Positions 58,001 to 64,000 of a stretch of 64,000 bases of DNA are shown one piece after another. The stretch is from Pirellulaceae bacterium. GTDB taxonomy: Bacteria > Planctomycetota > Planctomycetia > Pirellulales > Pirellulaceae. Made by a program: the position numbers and the translations under genes. Numbering within the stretch: the stretch's first letter is position 1; each line of letters starts with the position of its first letter. The notes below the pieces were generated by a model, which did not search any database, was not told where the DNA came from, and was given only the letters and a program-made list of their open reading frames with translations. The DNA is taken from positions 62,001-126,000 of the forward strand of contig JAHDXO010000015.1 of assembly GCA_023382975.1 (NCBI GenBank), read 5' to 3'.

Positions 58001-58577
58001 CCAACTGCCCGTCGGGCGTGTATTCCAGCAGCAGATCCGATTCGGAGAAACTGGCGCGGGAGATCAGCAGGTTTCCTGGCTGGAACGGCGTAAATTCCCG
58101 GAGCTGCGCAAAGTCGTAGCCGGCGATGGTCTGTGTCGCCAACAGCACCGGCACAGTCCAGCGGCCCGTCCCCGTGGGAAAAGTCGATTGCCATCCATCT
58201 TGAGGATCTAGAGCCACCCGATGGTATCCTGTCGGCACGTCGAGCAACCGATAGATCCCGTCCGCGTCGGTCAGGCTGAAGACCTCGCCATCGTCGTAGC
58301 GGTTGTTGTTGTTCTGGTCGATGTAGACTCGTCGGTTTTCCAGGCCGGGTTCGTCGACGGCAATGATCCCGTCGCCGTTGAGATCCCAGACGACTTGGCC
58401 CGTGATCGTGGCGAGTACTCGTCGGTTCTCCAGCGTTTCGAACAGCAACTGCCGCTTTCGAGGGGATTTCGCGCGATCTCGTCGCCGGGGCGTCGAATCT
58501 TGACGGGAAGACAGCTTTCCTCGAGACGCAGAGCGTGGCATCGGTGCGGTACCTTGTTGCGGTTTGACCCGCGGCAT
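49038..58577 (-). CDS. Giant surface protein with SdrD-like, cadherin-like and dockerin modules
   Basis: The protein has 3179 residues. The ATG at 58577 follows TAGGAG. A basic leader ends in LFETLENRRVLA, the LEPR-XLL-like motif of planctomycete surface proteins, then an SdrD_B-like domain (VVWDLNGDGIIAVDEPGLEN). Three copies of a roughly 400-residue propeller-like segment follow (each opening NLLISRASFSE, NILVSNSPLTN or NILVTHSPVGV). Next come many cadherin-like/VCBS-type repeats (FTYTPNPDFYGRDTFTYV and relatives, each ending VNDPP). Three dockerin-like pairs are present (DVNGDAYLSPIDAL, DISGDDWLSPRDVL, DANGDGWLTAGDVL and partners) and a DSDGDGIPDLQED calcium loop. It is probably an exported, Ca-binding adhesin or matrix protein. 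No anchoring sortase motif was seen. Confidence 0.85.
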   Translation of the reverse strand: MPRVKPQQGTAPMPRSASRGKLSSRQDSTPRRRDRAKSPRKRQLLFETLENRRVLATITGQVVWDLNGDGIIAVDEPGLENRRVYIDQNNNNRYDDGEVFSLTDADGIYRLLDVPTGYHRVALDPQDGWQSTFPTGTGRWTVPVLLATQTIAGYDFAQLREFTPFQPGNLLISRASFSESDLLLEYTPDGQLVQAVVIPGSEGTSPVIARDLVLDSRGRVQIVNGYEDVRLMTFDPPRSADETLNVSEDFADGIADRFEVQSGVWSVQSGRYVAAPGSMLTGISTLTVSDPLPAQIQLQATVNVDPGTPGFFSKTFLVFDYRGPTDFKYAGGSSDANLWFIGRRTAAGWITDAAMIESIAASRDYRLEVLIEDGNRATLSVDGQTKLSHLFADSLLDGRLGLGADDAVSRFDDFVARQYATEAFTTLADPIWDLGKTVDAWGDVAAFGNFLFVNEHVDDRGTANGLIRFNVDDLSYERFSGGFSLPTDVTVGLDGLLYTLNATTSNTTVQVHDPTSMQAVRTLNINERLNSIAVDEAGQLYAVTDAGLKHFDSAGQFVKSTFLASGDDIVISRDGTLALSSNIRVDLIDRNFSSVSSFSILGNAGINFTSFATFVQSPVSDLPPGGEDVDHGVFTRGNILVSNSPLTNGPAMLYEYTPLGQLVREYEVPVFEPSGPRDVVVDGGGDVYLYNGTFEPRLTRFDPHLLPTTLQPVGFTDHLQVPGWNTADQPTFGGLAAYGDFVFATDTKTQFDTSAQQGIVRYNTAEGTVERFHASVGGIIDVTIGMDGLLYVLGPAETSSIGTVVRRYHPVTMQLLGTVTLPASHRAIAVDANGDIFAVHPKIHHYDRFGVVKRAYLEPGPVGMLGDVDIDIDGRLLIAARDGHVLLTDRGFTSLVRFMTRPSDGQNFAAFVGLSRGPLRANWDAFEVDQESVDNELDVRANDALNGAGAIVIVGTGPTSHGGTLAVVDGTRLLYTPAPGFVGVETFTYTVSNALAAPDDLTDTATVQVRVDGLANFFAVDDNYFGSEDTPVTVLPRGVLTNDGRPDIFDGITPGNILVTHSPVGVGGKALLQEYTRSGQLVRSVPLPNFSVGNFPEARDLVLDRLGKVQIFNGTDQPRLTQYDPVTGDLSHQVFDAWNVSRNVTFGGLAAWRNFVFATDQQVAGDTSPNQAGILRFDIEQGTAARFFDDGDFIDLAVGLDGLLYALGPGGPPAGQYIRVYQPQSMLLVRQIQLPTNMWDTRAITVDQNGQIYAVRAQDPRVYHLGPAGNILRMYNTGIGAEADFSDIDLYENGRDLLVANINVSNTNVSGDGDVLLFTTGFFGNPTILQAPDASSNMKFAAWVMAPVATVSGPLTVSSYTLPSHGTLDLEPDGTFNPDGTFLPDGSFTYTPNPDFYGRDTFTYVVQDAAGNQRSATVSVQIAPVNDPPVLVPAGPTDDSDEDDPYTFPLTAIINGPVGTTRISDADPNDPLGGIAVVGVAGQGSWTFSLDGVFFANVGVVSTESALLLPQRGYLRFTPDGGTGGTASITYRAWDESYRSWDSTAGGAGTKFSTIRYVCAVPGPIDPDTGLCTDDNPPNVEVYEAYSEAVDTLTLTMVDLNDAPLLLPSSPFLGTTDEETPFEAVVNSFVVGVSDPDAGAVFGGIAVVGAVGNGFWQYSLDGFFFSALPAVSDEAALILNADGYLRYIPNGLNGETATITYRAWDTTDGAAPGATIDVSRNGGTTAYSAATDTARLLVRDVNDAPFLAPSAPHLGITDVQTPIVAALGQFMVNISDVDHSDTNLGVAITGATGLGQWAYSLNGTTFVNLPAVSDAAAVLIPAGGQLRYTPDQTTPEIPTVTYRAWDRSAGSPGQVVDATATGGATPFSSATDTASLTVREVNDPPVLSGPTGPLDYVENDPPLAVFSQVVVTDQDSPDFEGGSLTVSLFSGWSSNDVLSVMSVGGIQVVGGTVLYDSGTGGQPIGTLGLQGFNLTVQFTTPQATLAAVQALARAVTYRNTSENPSATDRQLRLTVVDGDGGTDTATQQRTVKVIPVNDPPVAAGEIYQVYTTQALNVVVSQGVLANDFDVEGDPLTAILVDPPTGGTLNLRPDGSFVYTPNLLFFGLDTFTYKANDGQADSNIAAVGIDVLLPATNPSFSADVNGDAYLSPIDALQIANYLAVRGAGPVPQPNFPPPFIDPNGDGSVTSADLNLVANTIDAGGSRPVPPPNLMFPQGPAALGPGAYVQIRLQTSDANGAVLTSIPAGETFFVDVWVQDLRLSPLGVFAAYLDVHYDPSLAAVNGSLVSGADFSRFVSGTTSTLGVVNEAGGGRIASLPGGAEHRLLRIPFRAETRGVAQFTGEAADQSPASDILLFGIDGPIPLENIAFVGTSLQISGPPVAVNDTYWTWEDEALQVPAATGVLVNDIDDEGDLLRALLVSGPQHGTVALNLNGSFLYTPNPNYFGTDRFTYRANDGFFDSNVATVTVTVLGVDDPPIAVDDRYSVLRDGTLTVSAAQGVLANDVELDGQSMVAILQQGPLHGSLTLNPDGSFTYTPNAGFGGADQFTYVASDGLLQSEPATVHLDVLFGWQNPAHPTDISGDDWLSPRDVLMVVNDLRRTGGSRILPNPPAPPETAPPFLDVNGDGVVSEFDAGLVQQDLQQRGSLWLSEPLLNLPQPVPDLGEDPVVQFRLETTDLAGAAADQFALGEMFYLNVYVSDLRSGDTGVFSAYVDVFYNATGLTPAGDFEFGSDFPFVRTGNRQVPGLLDEVGGVHSMDGGDGTERLLFRIPFTATQGGSFVFQSDPTDNLPASEVTLFDIDGAIPASHIVFGTAAVAVSAIDSDGDGIPDLQEDAAPNLGDGNADGIPDRSQSRVASVRSIVSQQFVTLVAPAGLELRNVSSVGIPAGAAPPSGVTFPHGFFEFELVGLSPGGSATLTWLFESGATANTYYRFGVTPQNPTDHLMPHLSDGLSGARIFANRIELRAVDGVRGDDDLAANGIFVERGAPSWSNRPWQNPVLHSDVTNESGVTALDALTLINEINANGPRQLPMLPVDGQSMPPFWDANGDGWLTAGDVLQVVNYLNGAVSSPGGEGEWGADLQNAWATDRQDSTGTFARSSNETSRTVPAGTRTRSAENIYPAVDRVFSRYDDEESPSRLRTSSTTATIGTRADDTLWDTDPEKALADIAAEIAAVWNRA

Positions 58578-59013
58578 CGGCGAACTCCTACCCACCGCTC
58601 CGTGGCTGCTCCGCCTCGAACCGCGCAGTCTCTTTCAAATTTAAGCTAACAGTATCTTATTTCAGCCTAACACGGGCGTCAAAATGTTGGTCGAGGAACT
58701 GAAGATACAACGATCCTGCGCGTTCTGAGGACGTTGCCAATTAGTTCGGACGATTCCAGCGGCACCAGAGTTCCCCAGGCCACAACGATGGCCACCATAT
58801 CGAGCGGTATGACGTGGTATGCAGAGACGAAGATCGATTGACGGTGCCGATGCTGACCGCCAACAATACGATGCGGTCGAGACATGGAGCGACGGTGCCG
58901 TCACATCGCCAACGCAAATAAGCTCGGGCACATCCGCCGTGTGAACGGGATGCTCGGGTTGGGCAATCCTGCGCTGACAACCCCCCTTGAGCTACTCGGC
59001 GAGGAGACATTCG
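58578..59013. other. 436-bp intergenic region
   Basis: This separates the divergently transcribed giant surface protein gene and the small 64-residue gene. It should contain the promoter of the giant gene. No gene, RNA or repeat was recognised. Confidence 0.35.
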
Positions 59014-59208
59014 ATGGACAGCTATAGTGAAGTTCGGCGAGTCCGACAGCAGATGTCGGAAGCCGCTGAGCACGATATCCGAAAACTGATCGCAACCATC
59101 AACGAGCGCCGTGAAACAGTCGCATCTCGGATCATCGATCCTGGGACAAAGGCAGAAGTAACGGATGGCCCGGAGCGGCAGTTACGGTCCTCGACCGTGG
59201 TTGCATGA
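59014..59208 (+). CDS. Small conserved-type planctomycete protein of unknown function
   Basis: The protein has 64 residues, with GAGGAG 7 nt before the ATG. It begins MDSYSEVRRVRQQMSE and continues with HDIRKLIATINERRE. This is the pattern of short planctomycete proteins with an EVRRxRxxxSExxxxDxxKL start, probably helical, whose role is unknown. The good ribosome binding site and the pattern support it being a gene. It is near a damaged toxin-antitoxin locus, and such proteins may belong to such loci. Confidence 0.55.
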   Translation: MDSYSEVRRVRQQMSEAAEHDIRKLIATINERRETVASRIIDPGTKAEVTDGPERQLRSSTVVA

Positions 59209-59530
59209 TCGGCCGCGTTCAATGCGAAAGGCAACTGCCGTATTCTTTCGGCCAGGATGCATGAAGTGGAGGCGCGGGGTGGGTTGGACTGTCGGTCGAT
59301 CTTGCTTTGGATCGAGAAGACGATCGATGCAACCGGCGGCAAAGGGGGCGGTCGGGTAGCGACTGCTGCGGGCGAAGCGACAGCTTGACTTCTGGGTCGG
59401 CGGGGTTGACGCGGGGCGGGACGCTTTCCGACGGAATGGTGGGTGCTGGCGGGCCTTGCTGTCCACAATTCGCTTAGTTCCGTCAGCTTCTCAGCGGGAC
59501 ACGCTCTGGCTGGAATTGGAATGTGGAGTC

Positions 59531-59806
59531 GTGGGATCCAGAATTCCCACGTCGCAGGATCGATTCCGAGGCGAATTCACGATTGCTAAGACCGTTGGAA
59601 CGATCGATGGCGACGTGGTCCGCTTGGATCACCCGCTGGACTTGCCAAATGCCAGCCGGGTCGAACTGACGATCACGCCACTCGATGCTTCGTGCGGCCG
59701 ATGGGACGACGAGGTCATGGAGAATCTGGAACCGCTTTGCGATCAACAGCCGATAGGTTCCAACGGAACTCGTGTTGCGCGGGACGACCTTCATGAACGC
59801 CGTTGA
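59531..59806 (+). CDS. Possible antitoxin of the AF2212/DUF104 type
   Basis: The protein has about 91 residues if the GTG at 59531 is the start; the frame is open to 59456. The core, TIAKTVGTIDGDVVRLDHPL then LPNASRVELTI, has the beta-strand pattern of small antitoxins that pair with PIN nucleases. It overlaps the start of the PIN fragment by 14 bp, which supports a toxin-antitoxin pair. The N-terminus and expression are uncertain, and the partner is broken. Confidence 0.5.
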   Translation: MGSRIPTSQDRFRGEFTIAKTVGTIDGDVVRLDHPLDLPNASRVELTITPLDASCGRWDDEVMENLEPLCDQQPIGSNGTRVARDDLHERR

Positions 59807-59990
59807 TGCCAACGTTCTGCTCCACGCCATTGACGACGACGAACCTGCAAGGCACAGGCGGGCTCGATACTTCCTGCGGCAGCTTGGGCGCTCCGTCTCC
59901 GCTGAGCTTGCTCGGTGGGACGACGATTCTGCACTACGAGGAATCTCGAAAAGCTCCGCCCCCGCCGAGCTTGCTCGGTCGAGCGCATGA
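59793..59990 (+). pseudogene. Truncated PIN-domain toxin
   Basis: The start MNAVDANVLLHAIDDDEPARHRRARYFL is typical of PIN nucleases, with D5 the first metal-binding Asp. The frame then enters the hairpin-repeat cluster at about 59900 and stops at 59990, some 65 codons in, so the rest of the catalytic domain (later acidic residues) is missing. It is a toxin remnant and should be inactive. It overlaps the possible antitoxin gene by 14 bp. Confidence 0.6.
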
Positions 59991-60118
59991 TTCGGTTCCT
60001 TGGGGCGCGCAGCACCAATCATTCCTTCCACCGAGCAAGCTCGGTGGGGGGCGGAAAACGTGGGGAACTGCCGGCTAACGCAAAATCACCGCACCACCGA
60101 GCAAGCTCGGCGGGGGCG
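59901..60118. repeat. Cluster of four hairpin repeats with core CCGAGCAAGCTCGG
   Basis: Four copies of a core made of CCGAGC, two bases and GCTCGG occur at 59901-59919 (imperfect), 59958-59979, 60028-60047 and 60094-60118. Each is a small hairpin. The first two are in the opposite orientation to the last two. Copies 2 and 4 form a perfect 22-bp inverted repeat (59958-59979 and 60096-60117). The array looks like a REP-type element or a small non-autonomous mobile element that has landed in the PIN gene. Confidence 0.75.
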
Positions 60119-60303
60119 AAGTCTGACGAATGCGCAAGGTCAAGGGCCGACCCTGTAGCGATCACTGGCGTGGTGGCTTGAATCCTGCTGGTTGTGGTGT
60201 CAAGACGCGCTGTTGCGTGGAGCGGATTCTGCCGTTTTCCCTCACCGCCGCCTGATTCCGGTCGTTGCGTGACTGAACCTTGGTCGTGTATACATGTCGC
60301 ATC

Positions 60304-60816
60304 ATGATGCCACTCACCACAAGCTGCGTCGAACGTGACCGATCATCGAGTCGAGTCGGCCGGTTTGCACGTCGACTCGCCCGCCAGTTGCTTGCTGTGA
60401 TCGGCGGTGCCGTCCTCTTGGCGCCGCCATTTGGTTACCTCGGCTCGACGGCCGATCGGGCGATGCTCGGCATCGACGCGGTGGGAAGCCGCACGATCAT
60501 CGGGACCGCTGCGGGTGCCATGATTGGCGCCGTCCTTGGGTGCGGGCTCTTGAACGGCTTCGTCGGTTCCTTGGTCCTCTGGATCGTCGGGTTCGCCGTG
60601 TTCTTCGCGATGGTTGGTCCCGGATGCGATGCGGATCCTGTGTCGTCCACTCTGGTGGGCGCGGCACTCGGCCTATTTCTTGGGCTTACCAAGTGGCGCG
60701 GGCTCGCGATCCTGATGGCCATGCTGTTGGCGATAAACATCGCTGGGCTCGTCGGACTCGGACTTGCAACGGTTCTCGGGATCTACGCGGTCTTTCGACT
60801 CCTTCGTTCTCAATAG
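60304..60816 (+). CDS. Small multi-pass membrane protein
   Basis: The protein has 170 residues with about five hydrophobic, Gly-rich helices: LLAVIGGAVLLAPPFGYL, TIIGTAAGAMIGAVLGCGLL, VGSLVLWIVGFAVFF, LVGAALGLFLGL and a final Leu/Ala-rich pair. The Arg-rich start (RVGRFARRLARQ) suggests a cytoplasmic N-terminus. ATG codons at 60304 and 60307 are both possible. I do not recognise a family. It lies alone between the repeat cluster and the methyltransferase gene. Confidence 0.55.
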   Translation: MMPLTTSCVERDRSSSRVGRFARRLARQLLAVIGGAVLLAPPFGYLGSTADRAMLGIDAVGSRTIIGTAAGAMIGAVLGCGLLNGFVGSLVLWIVGFAVFFAMVGPGCDADPVSSTLVGAALGLFLGLTKWRGLAILMAMLLAINIAGLVGLGLATVLGIYAVFRLLRSQ

Positions 60817-61077
60817 GCGTCGGTCGAAAGCGGAGGCCGAACTCTAGAAGTGGGCAAACGTGTCTTCATCGAAAACGCCCAGCAATCGGCGAGCCAGCGA
60901 ATGCGCGGGACGGGCGGATAGGGCTCGCCCTTCGCCGAGCGCCCACCGCCGCCGATGAGACATGCACTGCCCGCCTGGAAAGAACCCAAGATTGCGCACC
61001 GTTGCCGAGACCACATCGCACTGCCTTCACGGATCTTCTCCGCACCCGGTTGATTCGCTGGCGGGCTTCAGCGTTTG

Positions 61078-61695
61078 CTACTTCCGCCGCAGCCGCATGG
61101 GCTTCGAGTCGTGGTAGGTCAGCAGCAGCGCTCCGCGGGCCGCGTACTTGTGGAACATCCGAGCGATTAGCGGCTCGTCGTTCGGCCAGGGGTACGTGAA
61201 GATGATGTCGAAGTCGCGGACTTCCAGTCCCAGGTCGTCGTACGTTCGATCGGCCTGGGTGTTCAGCGACAGTCCGCCGTCCTGGTTGGTGAAGGCCCGG
61301 TCGAGCATCCGGTCGGCGCCCCGCGGAACGAAACTGCCGTGAGCCAGGACGACGGGGATGTCGAAATCGGCGGCCAACTGCAGGGACGCGTCGAACAATT
61401 CCCGGTCGATCTCGATGCCGTACGCGTCGAACCGCAGCATCGCGGCCAACGCCGCCACGACTCCCAAGCCGCTGCCCCATTCACAGAACGAGTTCCCGCA
61501 CGCCAGATGATTGTCGCGAATGAATCGCAACGCCTGATAGACGGCCACGAAGTCGCTGGGAACAAATCCGCTGAACAATCCGGGCAACCGCTCAGTATGC
61601 ACGCTCACGCGCCGCCCGGCCTCCTCCAAGAATTCCGCCACCTCGGCCGGCACCTCGGTCGAACCCACACGCAAAGGAATCTCCGTCAACCGCAT
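61078..61695 (-). CDS. Class I SAM-dependent methyltransferase-like protein
   Basis: The protein has 205 residues from the ATG at 61695 (MRLTEIPLRVG). Motif I is EWGSGLGVVAALAA with YGIEIDREL as motif II, the normal pattern of a Rossmann methyltransferase, then a DFDIIFTYPWPND segment after strand 4 (the position of a DPPY-like motif). The short core and lack of a target domain leave the substrate open. A longer frame to 61773 starts with GTG but adds a sequence that looks non-coding. Confidence 0.75.
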   Translation of the reverse strand: MRLTEIPLRVGSTEVPAEVAEFLEEAGRRVSVHTERLPGLFSGFVPSDFVAVYQALRFIRDNHLACGNSFCEWGSGLGVVAALAAMLRFDAYGIEIDRELFDASLQLAADFDIPVVLAHGSFVPRGADRMLDRAFTNQDGGLSLNTQADRTYDDLGLEVRDFDIIFTYPWPNDEPLIARMFHKYAARGALLLTYHDSKPMRLRRK

Positions 61696-61827
61696 CGCAA
61701 CCGCCCGTTTTCCGTTACAAAGATTGCCAAATGGGAATTCATCAATCCGCAGCACCCGCGCCGCGGGACACAATATACGACACCATCACGAGAGGCTCTG
61801 TAACCCGCGGCATTGACCGGCACACAA

Positions 61828-63999
61828 TCAGCGACCTTCGGTTGGCGCGGCTTCGGAAGAATCGGATGGCCAAGTTGTCGACGGGAGTGGATTCCACGCC
61901 CTTGCCCACTCGTCGATTCTGTCCGCAATGGCGGTCACGTCCAGTGAAAACGCTGCGGCTGCTTCATCTTGGAATGGATGCTCAACTAGCTTCTTGCCGT
62001 GAATCCGAAGCTTCGCTTCGGTTACCTCAAACTCCCCGCAGACATTGACCAGTGCCACGGCATCTTTCAGGAACGACTCGACGTTCGGCGGAGTTCCGGC
62101 CGGCGTTTCGGGACTGGCTGGGGCCGACGGATCGGCTTCTTGTTCTTCGATGTCGAGCGTGCGCATAATCCGGCTTGAAAAACTGATATGCTCCTGGATG
62201 AAGCGAATTTGTGCGGGGCTCAATCCGAGTTCCTTCGATCGCGCCGAGAGTTCCTTTCCGACACGCCGCACCGCCGGACCGAGTTCGCGCATACGTTGAA
62301 CCAAAGGTTGAACTGATCGTGCCTGCGCTTCGATTGCTCGCACCAAATCTCCAGGGTCCAAATCGAGTTGCCGTACCGGCAGCGGCTGCGTGCGTTTCGA
62401 CCAGAATTGCGGCTGCTGCCGACCATCCGAGTTCTGACGGACGTAATCCGCAAGCTCTGACAGGGTGACAACGCCGTCAGAGTCTGCATCGGCCGCTCCA
62501 CGAAGCCCGCGGACCAGAATTGTCGTGAAAGATCCACCGTCGCCAGTATCAATGCCCTTTTGATCGGCCGCGCATGAAGTCAGCACATGGAGATTTGCTG
62601 ACTTCTTCCCGTCGGATGTTTCCGCTTCAAGCGACACTGCAGCGCCCGAATGGGCACAGTCAAGAAGGACGAGCACTTGGCAAGGCATGGTGCTGAAGAG
62701 TTCGCGAAGTTCTTCCCATGGAACCGCCCGATCATGAAGAAGAAGGGCCAGTTGCTGCTTCTCGTTTGATCCTAAGATCTGACCGCCGTGCCCTGAGAAA
62801 TGGAAGACGAAAAGGTCGTCGGGACGTAAAATGCTGTCATGCGGCAGGCGACGAATTATGGAAAAGACACGATCGTGGCTACACGCTTGATCAAGAAGTA
62901 CCTCCTGCCAACCGGAGCCATCGAGCAATACGCTTCGCATGTTTCTCACGTCAGTTGGCGGTCCGGCGAGCGGTGAAGCCCGCCAACCGGAACTTGGTGA
63001 TGGAGCGGCGACACCGCAAAGCAACGCGTAGGTTTTGCTCTCGGATGTCCATGCCACTTCATCGAGTTGGTGATCACCGAACCGTAGGCGAGCAACAATG
63101 TCAAAATCCGGGCGCTCACTGGATACCGGCACTCCATCCCAGGTGAAGCGTTTCCGGTGAAATCCCTTCGCAGAATCCGTATCGATCGACTCGTCATCTA
63201 CCACTGCGACGTCGAAATCGAGCGTCTTGCCGTTGAACAAAACGTCGACCTGCAAATGTCTCCAGACAGAGGGAAGCTCCGATGTTAGCTCCAGTGTGAA
63301 GTCGACGGTTCGGGTCCCATCGTTATCGTGGACGACTACATCTTGGATTTGGATGCGAGCAAGACCGTTCCTGGCTTCGTCCCATGCGTCAAGAACTGTG
63401 GGAGCGACGACAAAAGGGGACCTCGACAGCAGATTGTGGCAATCTGCAAGCAGTTTTGCGACGTCGGATGCGTCTTCACTTCCCTTATGTGCCGCCAGCG
63501 CCATGGCGAGGAAGGCACTTGCCGGAAGCCGCACCGCCTCGTTCTCGTGCTGGCAGAGCGGTTTGAGGGTTTTGATCGCATCTTCGGTTTTCGTCATGCG
63601 GTACTGGGCGATCCCTCGCGTCACTTCAAAGTGCGGATCGGGCTTCTGACTGCCCGCCTCTGCCAACTGGTTGACTTTTGTCAATGCCCATTCATAGGTT
63701 TTTGCGGGAAGTCCGGGACGTGAAAGGAGTTGACGCAGTTGGTTGTGCAAACGGGAAGTTGGATCGGCTCCAGAGACGGCCGTCCGGTTGCGGAGCAACC
63801 GAATCGCCCATTGCTTCTCCGACAACGAGAGTTGTGCGTCGTTCCGAATCGCTCGCTCTGTGTCCTCGAATCGCAGGTGGCTCAGAAGCTGCTCATCCGC
63901 TGTTTGACATGCCTGTTCGAAGCCCTCGCGGTCGAGATCGTGGACCGATTCCCATGTGTTCAGGACTCCGTTTGAATGCAGCGACGCAACTAGCGTACC
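61828..63999 (-). CDS. Caspase-like (C14) peptidase with EF-hand loop, N-terminus outside window
   Basis: At least 724 residues; the frame is open to the right edge, so the true start lies beyond it. Counting from an internal TTG at 63825, an N-terminal helical TPR-like region (to about 150) and a beta-rich segment (about 155-265) precede a caspase-fold domain with YALLCGVAA. The catalytic His is H346 in FHFSGHGG (codon 62788-62790) and the nucleophile C390 in LLDCAHSGA (codon 62656-62658). ADADSDGVVTLSELADYV (446-457) is a canonical EF-hand loop (D446, D448, D450, E457). A helical C-terminal tail follows. It is likely a Ca-regulated protease of the bacterial metacaspase-like kind, used in conflict or cell-death systems; this role is inferred. 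Confidence 0.85.
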   Translation of the reverse strand, partial: GTLVASLHSNGVLNTWESVHDLDREGFEQACQTADEQLLSHLRFEDTERAIRNDAQLSLSEKQWAIRLLRNRTAVSGADPTSRLHNQLRQLLSRPGLPAKTYEWALTKVNQLAEAGSQKPDPHFEVTRGIAQYRMTKTEDAIKTLKPLCQHENEAVRLPASAFLAMALAAHKGSEDASDVAKLLADCHNLLSRSPFVVAPTVLDAWDEARNGLARIQIQDVVVHDNDGTRTVDFTLELTSELPSVWRHLQVDVLFNGKTLDFDVAVVDDESIDTDSAKGFHRKRFTWDGVPVSSERPDFDIVARLRFGDHQLDEVAWTSESKTYALLCGVAAPSPSSGWRASPLAGPPTDVRNMRSVLLDGSGWQEVLLDQACSHDRVFSIIRRLPHDSILRPDDLFVFHFSGHGGQILGSNEKQQLALLLHDRAVPWEELRELFSTMPCQVLVLLDCAHSGAAVSLEAETSDGKKSANLHVLTSCAADQKGIDTGDGGSFTTILVRGLRGAADADSDGVVTLSELADYVRQNSDGRQQPQFWSKRTQPLPVRQLDLDPGDLVRAIEAQARSVQPLVQRMRELGPAVRRVGKELSARSKELGLSPAQIRFIQEHISFSSRIMRTLDIEEQEADPSAPASPETPAGTPPNVESFLKDAVALVNVCGEFEVTEAKLRIHGKKLVEHPFQDEAAAAFSLDVTAIADRIDEWARAWNPLPSTTWPSDSSEAAPTEGR

Positions 64000-64000
64000 G

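Noticed and set aside
59901..60118. The hairpin repeats as a CRISPR array.
   Set aside because: Copies are only about 14-22 bp, in both orientations, and unevenly spaced; no cas genes are near.

Overview
This window reads as chromosomal DNA of a planctomycete, probably of the Pirellulales type. The reasons are a giant surface protein with a LEPR-XLL-like N-terminus and dockerin pairs, a multi-haem HzsA-like protein, a Minf_1886 family protein, Tat-signal Gfo/Idh/MocA oxidoreductases, a membrane-anchored squalene-cyclase-like protein, a neutral-ceramidase-like Tat protein and high GC content. No rRNA, tRNA or CRISPR array was seen.

Positions 1-12.5 kb: the 3' end of the HzsA-like cytochrome is followed by minus-strand genes for a Gfo/Idh protein, prephenate dehydrogenase and LarC. 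The last two overlap by ATGA. Next come a C-terminal remnant of an unidentified helical protein, an RlmM-like methyltransferase overlapping recJ, and ribosomal protein L33. A plus-strand operon then encodes a toroid protein, a CYTH protein and an FtsX-like permease.

Positions 12.5-34 kb: a small lipoprotein, a lone receiver domain and a double-FHA protein precede a probable GT-C-like membrane protein with a translationally coupled partner. A ceramidase-like, ROK kinase and Gfo/Idh run follows, then a housekeeping-like operon (scpB, YggS-type PLP protein, DUF167, a BRCT-MerR-TPR fusion and a zinc-ribbon membrane protein). A NodU-type carbamoyltransferase and an MFS sugar transporter follow. 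On the minus strand lie a PSP1, Minf_1886, small membrane protein and C25 peptidase operon, and a coiled-coil membrane protein.

Positions 34-40 kb: ispG and a pabA/trpG glutaminase, a stop-interrupted ORF, a DUF433/DUF5615 toxin-antitoxin-like pair, and two coupled Tat-signal genes (FAD oxidoreductase and fucose-isomerase-like protein).

Positions 40-64 kb look like accessory, conflict-related DNA. A protein with three TIR-like domains is followed by a 2216-residue protein that combines an nSTAND1-type NTPase, a membrane segment, about 14-16 WD40-like repeats and a long helical-repeat tail. Downstream and convergent is a ~3180-residue dockerin/cadherin-like surface protein. Then come a small planctomycete-type protein, a damaged PIN toxin-antitoxin pair invaded by hairpin repeats, a multi-pass membrane protein, a SAM methyltransferase, and a caspase-like protease with an EF-hand loop that runs off the window. 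The TIR/STAND pair, possibly with the caspase-like gene, is the best candidate here for a poorly described signalling or defence system.
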